Source: Labilithrix sp. | GTDB lineage: Bacteria; Myxococcota_A; Polyangia; Polyangiales; Polyangiaceae | DNA length: 64,000 nucleotides | NCBI GenBank assembly: GCA_019637155.1 | Contig: JAHBWE010000030.1 | Span: 41,646-105,645, forward strand | Direction: 5' to 3' | Part shown: in pieces, positions 1 through 8,043 of the stretch | How the letters are laid out: each line of letters starts with the position of its first letter | Position numbering within the stretch: the first letter of the stretch is position 1 | Program-made: the position numbers and the translations under genes | The notes under the pieces: generated by a model | Database searches by the model: none | Seen by the model: the letters and a program-made list of their open reading frames with translations, nothing else | Told to the model about the DNA's origin: nothing

Positions 1-1185
1 GCCATAAAGAGCATCGCGGCGAAGGAGTCGGATCGGGACGAGCCGAACCGCGCGCTCGCGATCGACGGCGCGTACGCGGTCCGCGATCGCGAGCTGTCCC
101 TTCACGCGAAGGCGCATCGCGTCCTCCTCTCCGGCGGCAGCTTCGGCATGCTCGACGCGCCGAAGGCCGCGCTCAGCGCGGACGTGTCGGTGCGGGCGTC
201 GCTCGGCGGCGCGGTGCGCCGCGTCGTCGTCGACGTGAACGCGCTCGATCTCGACAGCGGCGATCGTCAGCCCCGCGCCGTGCAGCAAGAGGTCTTGAGC
301 CTCGGCGACGTCATCGAGGTCGGCGCGGGCGTCCCGGTCGGCAAGCTCCCCGTCGCGTCGCCGCCGCCACCGCCGCCGCCGCGGACCGCGGAGCGCAGGC
401 CCGAGGACAAGTCGCTCGACGTCGTCGTCCGGATCCCGAGGCCGATCCACGTGAAGCAGCGGCCGCTGGAGCTCTACGCGAAGGGGGAGGTCCACCTCGA
501 GCGGTACGGCGAAGAGCGCGTCCTCTCGGGGAAGCTCGAGGCGAGCGACGGCTCGCTCCTCGTCGGCGGTCGACTCCATCCGTTGACGAAGGGCGAGGTC
601 CGCATGACGGAGGAGGGGCCGTTCCTCGATCTCCACTTCCGTCGCGAGCCGCACCCGGCGGCCCTGCGCGATCTCGCGACCGCCGGCGGCACCGACGTGT
701 ACGCGCACATGGTCGGGCCGTTCGGGAAGCAGAAGATCTCCTTTTCGGGGACGGCCGACGGCCTCTTCGAGGGGCTCGCGATCGAGAACATCGGCCGCGT
801 GCGCGTCCTGTCGACCCCGGACGCGCCGGCGGGGCAGACGCCGCAGCTCCCGCTCGTCCCGCAGATCCGGCAGACCGCGTTCATGAGCGCGAACCTCCCG
901 CACCTCGCGTTCCTCGATCGGATGAACACCTACGCCGATCCGAACGTGAGCCGCTTCGCGTACGGACGCTTCGAGAACCTCGAGGCCGAGCGCTACTCGC
1001 AGGACGGAACGCGCCGCATCCGCACGACGGTGCGGTCGCGCGTGATCGGTCAGAGCGACGCCGAGGTCGAAGGCAGCCTCCTCTTCCGCAACGATCCCCG
1101 CGTCGTCTCGGGGATCGGCCTCCTCGGCGGCACGCGCGTCGGCGGCGGGCCGACGATCTTCCTCGAGTGGTCGAGCGCCGATTAG
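1..1185 (+). CDS. TamB-like translocation/assembly protein, C-terminal part (partial)
   Basis: Open at the left edge; 394 residues are visible and the start lies outside. TamB proteins are anchored in the inner membrane, span the periplasm and work with the Omp85 protein TamA or move lipids to the outer membrane. The visible part is repetitive beta-rich AsmA/TamB-type sequence (LSGKLEASDGSLLVGGRL, then GEVRMTEEGPFLDL) and ends in a glycine-rich barrel-like tail (GIGLLGGTRVGGGPTIFLEW), as TamB C-termini do. A Pro-rich run (PPPPPPP, near base 360) interrupts it, which is not typical. It converges on the next gene with only 2 bases between the stops. The family call rests on overall pattern, not on a catalytic motif. 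Confidence 0.7.
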   Translation, partial: AIKSIAAKESDRDEPNRALAIDGAYAVRDRELSLHAKAHRVLLSGGSFGMLDAPKAALSADVSVRASLGGAVRRVVVDVNALDLDSGDRQPRAVQQEVLSLGDVIEVGAGVPVGKLPVASPPPPPPPRTAERRPEDKSLDVVVRIPRPIHVKQRPLELYAKGEVHLERYGEERVLSGKLEASDGSLLVGGRLHPLTKGEVRMTEEGPFLDLHFRREPHPAALRDLATAGGTDVYAHMVGPFGKQKISFSGTADGLFEGLAIENIGRVRVLSTPDAPAGQTPQLPLVPQIRQTAFMSANLPHLAFLDRMNTYADPNVSRFAYGRFENLEAERYSQDGTRRIRTTVRSRVIGQSDAEVEGSLLFRNDPRVVSGIGLLGGTRVGGGPTIFLEWSSAD

Positions 1186-1187
1186 CG

Positions 1188-2048
1188 TCAGAGCTCGACG
1201 GACACGCGGTAGACGAGGAGCGCGTACACCGGCATCTTGAGGATCTGGAAGCCGAACGAGTCGTCGCCCGGGCGCGTGAGCACGTTCGCGAGGAAGAGGT
1301 CGTTCTTGAGGAGGCCGATCCTCCGGCCGCCGGTGAAGCCGACGGCGAGCTCGAGCTCGCGCTCGCCGCGCCGGGGCAGATCCATGACGCGCACGGTCGG
1401 GCCGATCGCGCCGAGGGTCTGCGATCGGAAGAACACGGTCGCGTCGTAGCGGAAGAGCCACCCGCGATCGTGCATCGTCGTGTGGAGCCAGTCGAACGAG
1501 TTGTTCGGACAGTCCTCGTAGCGGATCGCGGCGTTCCCCATGAAGAGCACCGGATCGGCGACCGGCAGCACCATGCGGAGGCGCCCTTCGCCGTAGCCCC
1601 AGCTCTCGGTCGTGAAGGACTTCTCGTCGTCGAGCGCGGAGCGGACCTCGCGCGTGCCCGCGACGTCGGGCGCGAACGCGTACGTGCGCCACACGCGCCG
1701 GTAGCCGGCGGTCACGCCGGCGCTGAAGAAGAGGAAGCGCACGTCGGTGTGCGCGGCGACCTCGCCGAAGCCGAGGCTCGCGAGCGTGTTGACGCGCGGG
1801 ACGATCGCCGCGTAGTCGTCGCGCTGGATCGAGAAGCGGCGCTCGAGCGTCGCTTGCACGCCGGCGGTGTACGCGTCGAACGAGGCCCACGTGCCGCCGC
1901 GCGGCGCGGTGAGGAACACGTCGCGCGGCACGAAGACGGGCGGGACGTCGGCGCCGATCGGATGCTCCGCGGCCCGCGCCTCCGGCACCGCGCCGAACGC
2001 GAGCATCGCGGCGAACACCGATCCACGCGCCATCCGCGAACGAGGCAC
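1188..2048 (-). CDS. Exported beta-barrel-like protein of unknown function
   Basis: 286 residues. The N-terminus is a signal peptide (basic start, then AAMLAFGAVPEARA with a cleavage site after ARA). The rest alternates polar and hydrophobic residues with many aromatics and ends in a strand-like YALLVYRVSVEL, as outer-membrane barrels do. No catalytic motif is visible and I do not recognise the family. It is convergent with the TamB-like gene, so co-regulation is not implied. It could be a periplasmic beta-sandwich instead of a membrane barrel. Confidence 0.65.
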   Translation of the reverse strand: MPRSRMARGSVFAAMLAFGAVPEARAAEHPIGADVPPVFVPRDVFLTAPRGGTWASFDAYTAGVQATLERRFSIQRDDYAAIVPRVNTLASLGFGEVAAHTDVRFLFFSAGVTAGYRRVWRTYAFAPDVAGTREVRSALDDEKSFTTESWGYGEGRLRMVLPVADPVLFMGNAAIRYEDCPNNSFDWLHTTMHDRGWLFRYDATVFFRSQTLGAIGPTVRVMDLPRRGERELELAVGFTGGRRIGLLKNDLFLANVLTRPGDDSFGFQILKMPVYALLVYRVSVEL

Positions 2049-2103
2049 GCCCTCAGACTAGGGGCCGTTCCCGTTCCTGTCGACGTCATCGGAGCCCGAC
2101 GGC

Positions 2104-2979
2104 TCACGATCCTCGGACGCGCTCGCGCCGGATCAGATCGCGGAGGGCGGCGCGCAACGCGTGGGCGCGCGAGCCTCTCGCGACGGGCGCGCCGTCGACG
2201 CTCGCGATCGGCAGGCACTCGATCCGAGCGCTCGTGAGGAAGGCCTCGTCGCATTCGCGAAGCTCGCGCGCAGCGACGCGTCGCTCCTCCGCGACGAGGC
2301 CCACGTCCTTCGCGATCTCGAGCACCGCCGCGCGCGTGACGCCGGCGCGGCACCCGGAGTCGAGCGACGGCGTCGCGAGCGCGTCGCCGCGGACGACGAA
2401 GAGGTTCGCCATCGTCGCGCACGCGAGGTCTCCGTCGAGCGTGAGCTGGATCCCCTCCGCCGCGCCGCGCGCCTCGGCCTCGCGCCGCGCGAGCGTCTGC
2501 ATCGCGTAGCTCGTCGTCTTCGCGCTCGCGTCGAGCCGTCCCAGCGCGACGTCCACGCGGTCCGCCTCCGCGGTGCGCTCGTCTCGGGCGCCGAAGCACG
2601 CGGGCGGGATGCGGCGCGCGCTCACCGTCACCACCGCGACGCCGCGGGCGTACTCGTCGTCGGTGGGCACGCGCATCGGCTCGGCGAAGACGGAGCACGT
2701 CGTGTCGGTCACCGTCACGCGCACGCGCGCGTCGGCCGCGCCGGTCCGCGTCGCCGCTTCGTCGAGGACGTCGTCGACCGCGCGCGGCACCGAGAGCCCG
2801 AACGCCGCCGCGGCCCGGCGGAGCTGCGCGAGGTGCCGGTCCGCGCGAAAGCAGCGCCCGTCGTACGCGCGCAGCGTCGCGAACGCCCCTTCGCCGAGCT
2901 GGTAGCCGCGATCGAGGAAGGGCACCCGCGCGCTCTCGACCGCGACGAAGTCCCCATCGATCCACAACACCCGACTCAA
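2104..2979 (-). CDS. Aminotransferase class IV (PLP-dependent)
   Basis: 291 residues, usual for fold-type IV PLP enzymes: branched-chain aminotransferase, D-amino-acid aminotransferase or aminodeoxychorismate lyase. The start (MSRVLWIDGDFV) and the FLDRGYQLGEGAFATLRAY block match the family. The PLP lysine is probably the K of ASAKTTSYAMQ, and the phosphate-binding region is DLACATMANLFVV, followed by SGCRAGVTRAAVLE. The usual acidic residue before the S/N motif is weak here, so substrate cannot be assigned. Cytoplasmic. It shares no operon with its neighbours: GT2 is divergent, 151 bases away. Confidence 0.88.
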   Translation of the reverse strand: MSRVLWIDGDFVAVESARVPFLDRGYQLGEGAFATLRAYDGRCFRADRHLAQLRRAAAAFGLSVPRAVDDVLDEAATRTGAADARVRVTVTDTTCSVFAEPMRVPTDDEYARGVAVVTVSARRIPPACFGARDERTAEADRVDVALGRLDASAKTTSYAMQTLARREAEARGAAEGIQLTLDGDLACATMANLFVVRGDALATPSLDSGCRAGVTRAAVLEIAKDVGLVAEERRVAARELRECDEAFLTSARIECLPIASVDGAPVARGSRAHALRAALRDLIRRERVRGS

Positions 2980-3130
2980 CGCGCGCCGAGCATGACACGC
3001 CTCGCCCCGCGGGCAAGCACCACGCGAAGTCGCGTCTCCCTTGCCCCGTGGGCGCGGCGCCGCATCACCTCGTCCGCGGAGCTCTCGAGGAGCGGGGCGG
3101 AGCTTCGTCGAGGTGCTAGGCTGCGCGGCG

Positions 3131-3859
3131 ATGCGCCTCGTGGTGCTGATGCCTGCGTTTCAGGAGGGCGAGCGGCTCGAGGCGACGCTCGACGAGCTCG
3201 CGGTCGCGGCGCGCGCGGGGGGACACGACGTGGTCGTGTTCGTCGTCGACGACGGGAGCGCGGCGCCGATCGTGCTCGAGGCGCGCGCGGAGCTGCGGGT
3301 CGTGCTCGCGCGGCACCCCGTGAACCTCGGGCAGGGCGCGGCGATCGAGACCGCGCGGCGGCTCGCGCTGCATCCGCGCTGGAGCGGCGAGGACGGGTTC
3401 GACGCCTACGTCACGATGGACTCCGACGGACAGCATCGCGCCGCCGACGCGCTCGCGCTCGCGGAGGCGATCCGCGCCGGCGCGGACGTCGCGCTCGGCG
3501 ATCGCTTCGCGGGCGCCTCCAACGTTCCCCTCACGCGCCGCCTCTTGCTCCGCCTCGCGCGCGCCTTCGAGCGCTGGACGACGGGGCTCGTCCTCGCCGA
3601 CGCGCACAACGGGCTCCGCGCGTTCAGCCCGCGCGCGATCGGCCTCATGCGGCTCCGGCAGAACCGGATGGCGCACGCGACCGAGCTGACGCGGCGGATC
3701 GGCGAGTCCGTGCATTCTGCACGTGCCTTGAAGCTCGTCGAGGTCCCCGTCTCCGTGCGCTACTCGGCGGAGACCCTCGCGAAGGGCCAGACCGCGGGCG
3801 GGGCGATCGCGATCCTCGTCGATCTGTTCCAGGGCTTCTTGTTCGGGAGCCCCGAGTGA
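3131..3859 (+). CDS. Glycosyltransferase family 2 (dolichyl-phosphate-mannose synthase type)
   Basis: 242 residues. The ATG at 3131 is chosen because the GT-A fold begins at once (RLVVLMPAFQEGERLEATL). UDP/GDP-sugar-binding acidic residues are visible in VFVVDDGS and in the DXD-like MDSDGQH, and LGDRFAG and HNGLRAFS follow as in polyprenyl-phosphate glycosyltransferases. There are no membrane segments. The stop codon overlaps the GTG of the next gene (GTGA), and a GT2 next to DUF2304 is a recurring pair in bacteria. The likely role is sugar transfer to a lipid carrier or surface polymer at the inner membrane. The donor is unknown. Confidence 0.9.
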   Translation: MRLVVLMPAFQEGERLEATLDELAVAARAGGHDVVVFVVDDGSAAPIVLEARAELRVVLARHPVNLGQGAAIETARRLALHPRWSGEDGFDAYVTMDSDGQHRAADALALAEAIRAGADVALGDRFAGASNVPLTRRLLLRLARAFERWTTGLVLADAHNGLRAFSPRAIGLMRLRQNRMAHATELTRRIGESVHSARALKLVEVPVSVRYSAETLAKGQTAGGAIAILVDLFQGFLFGSPE

Positions 3860-4191
3860 AGCCCGAGGTCACCGTCGCGGCGCTCCTGCTCGTCGGGTTC
3901 CTCGTCGCGCTCTTCATCCACGACTGGACGACGCGCGCGCGAAACCGGCGCCTCCTCTACGTGCAGCTCGCCGTCTTCGCGGCGGGCGCGCTGCTCATCT
4001 TGTTCCCCGAGATCGCGCGGCGGCTCGCGGCGGCGGTGGGGATCGGCCGCGGCGTCGACTTCGTCATCTACCCCACCGTGATCTGGCTCGTGCGCGAGTC
4101 GCTCGTGAACCGCCGCCGCCGCCGCGAAGAAGAGGAGCGCCTCACCGAGCTCGCCCGCTCCGTCGCGATCGAACGCGCGCACGAGGTCTGA
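3856..4191 (+). CDS. DUF2304 small membrane protein
   Basis: 111 residues from the GTG that overlaps the upstream stop. Three hydrophobic segments are visible: about residues 4-19 (VAALLLVGFLVALFI), 35-50 (LAVFAAGALLILFPEI) and 66-78. A charged coiled tail rich in R and E (RRRRREEEERLTEL) follows. This is the DUF2304 pattern and the partner position next to GT2 is typical. It may anchor the transferase or take part in flipping or transfer of the lipid-linked sugar; that role is inference. Its last 50 bases overlap the convergent end of lnt. Confidence 0.82.
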   Translation: MKPEVTVAALLLVGFLVALFIHDWTTRARNRRLLYVQLAVFAAGALLILFPEIARRLAAAVGIGRGVDFVIYPTVIWLVRESLVNRRRRREEEERLTELARSVAIERAHEV

Positions 4192-5701
4192 GCGGGCCCC
4201 AGAGAAGCCGGGCAGCGATCGCGAGCGCCGACCACCCGAGGCCGTCGCCGACGGTTCGGAACCAGGTCTCGTCTACCGTCCAGCGGACGCGCACGCGCGC
4301 GGCCAGGGCCTGGTGCGGTGGAAGTCGCGTCGTCACCTCGCCCGTCGGCTCGACGAGCGCGCTGACGCCGTCGTTCGTCACGCGCAAGAGTTGGCGCCCG
4401 TGCTCGACCGCGCGAGAGCGCGCGAGCGCGAGATGGAGCTCGGCGCCGGGGGAGTCGCCGAACCACGCGTCGCTCGTGAGGTTGACGAGGAGCTCCGGCC
4501 GCGTCGCGTCGACGGAGCGCGCGAAGGCGTCGTAGAGGATGTCCTCGAAGCAGATCGAGACGCCGATCCGGTGCTCATCGAGGACGATCGCGTCGGGACG
4601 TGGCCCTTCCGTGAACGGAGCGACGGGCGGGACGGCGCCGCCGAGCAGGGCTCGTTCGCCGAGCGGCGCCAGCGATTGCTTCAGGTACGTCCCCAACCGT
4701 CGGCCGTCGGGCGCGACCATCACCGCCGCGTTGAAGACCTCGGGTCCGCGCGCCGAGCGGCGTTCGAGGATTGCGCCCGTGAGGAGCGGCACGTCGATCG
4801 CGACCTCGTCGCGCTTGAGCGCACCGAGGACGTCGTCGCGGAAGAAGGCCTCCGTCGTTCGTGTGTCGTCGGCCGGCAGCGCGCGCGTGATCGCGGTCTC
4901 GGGCCAGACGACGAACGCCGGACGGACCCCTGTTCGCAGCGCCGTGTCGGTCGGCGTGCGGTGCACGTCGATCTCGCGGTCGCGGGCGTCGAGTGGACCG
5001 AGGTTGCCCTGAACGACGAGGACCTCGCTCGTCGGGCTCCGCGCGATCCGCTCGCGGAGCGCGCGCATCCGAACGAGACCGCCCAGCGCGAAGCTCGCGA
5101 CGGCGCTCGCCAGGACCGCCGCGCGAACCCACGCCTCGCGGTGCTTACCGCTCCACCAGGACGCAAGGACGACGACGACACCGGCGTTGACCGTCGCGAC
5201 GAGCCCGCTCACGAGGACCGGACCTCCGAGCGCGGCCGGCTGCATGAAGACGGGGCACGCCTGAACGACGACGCCGAGGTACCAGGGGAGGAGCTGCGGG
5301 AAGAGCATCTCCGCGCTCATCCAGGAGAGCGGGAGCGCGACGACGAGCGACGACCCCAACGCCACGCACCGCGCCGCTGCCCCGAGCGCGAACGCGCATC
5401 GCAGCGCGGAGAGCGCGCAATAGACGCCGAACGCGACGCCGCTCACGATCGGCGAGGCGTGCGCGACGCGAACGACGGCAGGGACGGTCCACCAGAACCC
5501 GAGGAGATGAACGAAGAAGCCGAACGCGAGCCCGGCGATCGCCGCGCGCGCGACCGACTGCTTCGCGACGGACGCGACGGGCGCGAGGCAGAAGAAGCTC
5601 GCGGGCCAGAAGCTCGCGGGCGGCAGCGTCGAATAGAGGAGTATCGCGGAGGCGGCCGCGCGGAGGAGCAAGGAGATCACGGGCGCGCGCGCCGTCGCCA
5701 C
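4142..5701 (-). CDS. lnt: Apolipoprotein N-acyltransferase
   Basis: 519 residues. It transfers the third acyl chain to the N-terminal Cys of lipoproteins at the inner membrane, which suits the many lipoproteins in this window. The N-terminal half is hydrophobic with several membrane segments; the C-terminal half is a carbon-nitrogen hydrolase domain. Catalytic triad candidates are Glu in VVWPETAIT, Lys in LKQSLAPLGE and Cys in IGVSICFEDI. NLTSDAWFGDSPG and HGRQLLRVTNDG are also Lnt signatures. A last hydrophobic segment precedes an Arg-rich tail. The start overlaps the end of the upstream protease gene by 25 bases. The 3' end overlaps the convergent DUF2304 gene by 50 bases. Confidence 0.95.
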   Translation of the reverse strand: MATARAPVISLLLRAAASAILLYSTLPPASFWPASFFCLAPVASVAKQSVARAAIAGLAFGFFVHLLGFWWTVPAVVRVAHASPIVSGVAFGVYCALSALRCAFALGAAARCVALGSSLVVALPLSWMSAEMLFPQLLPWYLGVVVQACPVFMQPAALGGPVLVSGLVATVNAGVVVVLASWWSGKHREAWVRAAVLASAVASFALGGLVRMRALRERIARSPTSEVLVVQGNLGPLDARDREIDVHRTPTDTALRTGVRPAFVVWPETAITRALPADDTRTTEAFFRDDVLGALKRDEVAIDVPLLTGAILERRSARGPEVFNAAVMVAPDGRRLGTYLKQSLAPLGERALLGGAVPPVAPFTEGPRPDAIVLDEHRIGVSICFEDILYDAFARSVDATRPELLVNLTSDAWFGDSPGAELHLALARSRAVEHGRQLLRVTNDGVSALVEPTGEVTTRLPPHQALAARVRVRWTVDETWFRTVGDGLGWSALAIAARLLWGPLRPRARVRSRRSGRAR

Positions 5702-6528
5702 GAGCCAATGGCGATCGCACTAACAAATACGAATCCCGAATAGCGGGCGCCGGCGCTGCCTCTCGGACCGCAGGCGCACGATGCGGCCGAGGGTGGATAG
5801 CCGCTCGCGAGCGTCGCGCGCTCGTCCTCTCCCGGCGCCAAGACGAGCGCGCGTCCGGGCTCGAGCGCGTCCGGATACATGAGCGAGCTCTTTGCGCGTG
5901 GCTCGATGCAAGCCGGGACGCCCGCGAGCGCGCGGCTGGGGTCGGCGACGCACGAGTGCTCGAGCCCGAGGACGTGGCCGAGCTCGTGGACGAGGACAGC
6001 GAAGAGCGGCAGGCTCCGCGCGCCGTCGCCAGGAGAGCCTGGAGCGCCGCGCGACCAGTCGACGTCGACGCCGTTCACTTCGATGTCCGCCTCGGCGACT
6101 TCTCCGTCCGCTGCGTCGCCCGGAGCGTCGATCGGATAGAGGTGCGTGACGGCCTGATGGGCACGCGTGAAGCAGCCTCGCGCGGAGAGTGCCTCCTCCG
6201 AGCAGCGTCGCGACGTCTGGAGCAAGACGACGCTCACGCCGTCCTGCGCGACGTCTCCGCGCGGCCTCGACGCGGCGATGCGGATGCGTGGAGCGCCGCT
6301 CGGACGGAGCCCGTTCCACGCGTCCGCCGCGAGCTCGAGCTCGCGGCGAACGACCTCCTCGGAGAGCGACTTCGCGTTCGCCGGAACGACGGGCACGAGC
6401 TCGATCTCGCGGCGCGCCCAGTGGACCCGTTTCCCCGATCCGACCGTCGCGAGCCTCCCGGCGAAGGCGGTCGCCGGAGCGAGGACGATCGCGAGCCCGC
6501 CGATCAGCGACGCGAGCGCGCGGATCAC
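5677..6528 (-). CDS. Secreted matrixin-like zinc metalloprotease
   Basis: 283 residues with a signal peptide ending near AFAG. The metzincin zinc site HELGHVLGLEH lies at residues 181-191 and a Met-turn (SSLMYP) follows about 25 residues later, so both hallmarks of a matrixin/metzincin are present. Cys residues around it (RRCSEEALSARGC, HSC, PAC) suggest disulfides outside the cytoplasm. The C-terminus CACGPRGSAG, a hydrophobic stretch and RRRAR looks like a MYXO-CTERM-type surface anchor, though it lacks the standard spacing. It lies directly upstream of lnt on the same strand with a 25-base overlap. Confidence 0.85.
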   Translation of the reverse strand: MIRALASLIGGLAIVLAPATAFAGRLATVGSGKRVHWARREIELVPVVPANAKSLSEEVVRRELELAADAWNGLRPSGAPRIRIAASRPRGDVAQDGVSVVLLQTSRRCSEEALSARGCFTRAHQAVTHLYPIDAPGDAADGEVAEADIEVNGVDVDWSRGAPGSPGDGARSLPLFAVLVHELGHVLGLEHSCVADPSRALAGVPACIEPRAKSSLMYPDALEPGRALVLAPGEDERATLASGYPPSAASCACGPRGSAGARYSGFVFVSAIAIGSWRRRARP

Positions 6529-6541
6529 GAATCGCCGCCGC

Positions 6542-7477
6542 TCACTCGAACTCGAACCGACTCACGCGCTCCCGCCGACTGGATGCGTAGTGGATCTTCG
6601 TTTGAATGCTCGCTGTCACCGCGAAGGGTCCACTTCTTGTACGCGTGATCGACTCCGTCCAAAGATCGCCGGAGAAACGCTCGCTCCCGAAGAGCGCGAG
6701 CACCTCTCGCTTGATCACGACGCGCCCCGACGCGGACGGCCAGCGACAGTACACGCGAGTCTTGCCAGGGGGGGCCGCGTAGAGGAAGAGCGCGATCGTG
6801 ATGTCAGGCGTGCCCCGCTCGAACTCCAGCACGAAGTCCGACGTGCGAGGCGGTCGAAGCACGCCATCGGCAGGCGGCGTCGACGTGGCCAGGAGCACCA
6901 GCGGAAAGCGCGTCACGATCTCGAATGGTGGTACGTCGCCCCCTTTCACGTCGAAGCGAACGCTCTCCTCGCCGACGAACCGCTGGCTGTCGAAGCGGTG
7001 GTTCAAGAAGTAGTCGTTGTTTGCACCTGGCGTCGTCTCCACCGTAAAGCTCGGCTCGCCGGCCGTGACGCTGATGGATCCTGCGCTCGCGTACGTGGAA
7101 CCGCCGGCGTCCTCGAGCTCGTCGAGGAAGGCGGAATCGTCGATGCAATGCCCCTCGTCGTAGCGGGCAGCGGCGTCGAATCGTGGATATCGATTGGAGC
7201 CAACGGGTAAGAATCGAGCGGTCAAGATCGCGCCCAACTCTCCGATGGTGTGGTTCAAACGGAGCGTCCCGCTCCCAGGCTGCACGAGGTACGCGAAGGG
7301 ATCCCCGTCGAACGAACCTGGTCCAATCTCGGAGGTCGTCGGTGGAGCCGCATCTGGAACGGTGTTCGCTGGCGATGCGGCGTCGCCGGATGACGAGGAC
7401 GACGGCCCGCTCGACGCGTCGTCACTGCATGCGATCGCCGCGAGGGTGAGGAGCGCGAGGAATGCGAGCCGCCTCAT
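6542..7477 (-). CDS. Putative lipoprotein of unknown function
   Basis: 311 residues from the ATG at 7477, which overlaps the upstream stop as ATGA. It has a lipoprotein signal (RRLAFLALLTLAAIAC) and a Ser/Gly-rich linker (SSGPSSSSSGDAAS). The body looks like a beta-sandwich. Two Cys (CIDDSAF and RVYCRWP) may pair. I do not recognise a family. It is the last gene of a coupled minus-strand set that begins with the large metallopeptidase at 11174. A longer in-frame start at 7513 would add an Arg-rich extension before the signal and is less likely. Confidence 0.72.
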   Translation of the reverse strand: MRRLAFLALLTLAAIACSDDASSGPSSSSSGDAASPANTVPDAAPPTTSEIGPGSFDGDPFAYLVQPGSGTLRLNHTIGELGAILTARFLPVGSNRYPRFDAAARYDEGHCIDDSAFLDELEDAGGSTYASAGSISVTAGEPSFTVETTPGANNDYFLNHRFDSQRFVGEESVRFDVKGGDVPPFEIVTRFPLVLLATSTPPADGVLRPPRTSDFVLEFERGTPDITIALFLYAAPPGKTRVYCRWPSASGRVVIKREVLALFGSERFSGDLWTESITRTRSGPFAVTASIQTKIHYASSRRERVSRFEFE

Positions 7478-8043
7478 AGTTTCTCCACGTCTACGACCAG
7501 CGCGAGGGGGCACCTTGCGCAGCCCTCACCCGATAGGAATCTGCCATCGATGGAGCCGTCGATCAAAGCCGATGGATATTGTCCAGGCTGCGAGCGGAGT
7601 GGCAGGCTTACTGGAAATTCAAAGGTCGGTACAATGTTGAGACTCACGCTTCCCAGCGAGCACCCAGGCACTGACGTAAGGTACGCACCTCCCACCATCG
7701 CAGCCTCTCGGATCCCGCGATCGACGAGCTCCAGCTTGAAAGCTCCGAAGCTTTCCCAGTCCACGAGGTAGTTCACGCAGTCCATCCCTCCCGCCGGTCG
7801 GTTGACGCGGGCAATATGCACGCTACCGGCGCCGAGACCGTAGTCCGCGTGGCAGTTCCCGTAGTCCTGTTCATCCGCCCCACGGAAGGTCGAGCGCTGG
7901 TCATATCGATCGAGGACCGTGACCTTCAGCCGATCGCCGACTTGAAGGCCCTTCACGCATGGCTCATCGCGAGTGGAGTCGCATCCACTGCTGCACGCGA
8001 ACACGATGGCGAGCGCCAACGCTCCGGCGAGTAGTCGTCTCAT
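7474..8043 (-). CDS. Putative lipoprotein of unknown function
   Basis: 189 residues. The signal region RRLLAGALALAIVFACSSGC contains two possible lipidation Cys. Six further Cys are spread through the body (DEPC, GNCHADYG, MDCVNY, PGCSLG, GCARCP), so a disulfide-bonded exported domain is likely. No known family is recognised. Its ATG overlaps the metallopeptidase stop (ATGA), and its own stop overlaps the next ATG, so the three products are probably made together. A binding or inhibitory role for the metallopeptidase is possible but is only an idea from position. Confidence 0.72.
   Translation of the reverse strand: MRRLLAGALALAIVFACSSGCDSTRDEPCVKGLQVGDRLKVTVLDRYDQRSTFRGADEQDYGNCHADYGLGAGSVHIARVNRPAGGMDCVNYLVDWESFGAFKLELVDRGIREAAMVGGAYLTSVPGCSLGSVSLNIVPTFEFPVSLPLRSQPGQYPSALIDGSIDGRFLSGEGCARCPLALVVDVEKL

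Noticed and set aside
2161..4191. 676-codon plus-strand open frame across the aminotransferase and GT2
   Set aside because: Only the last 111 codons (DUF2304) are coding; the rest is antisense or a shadow.
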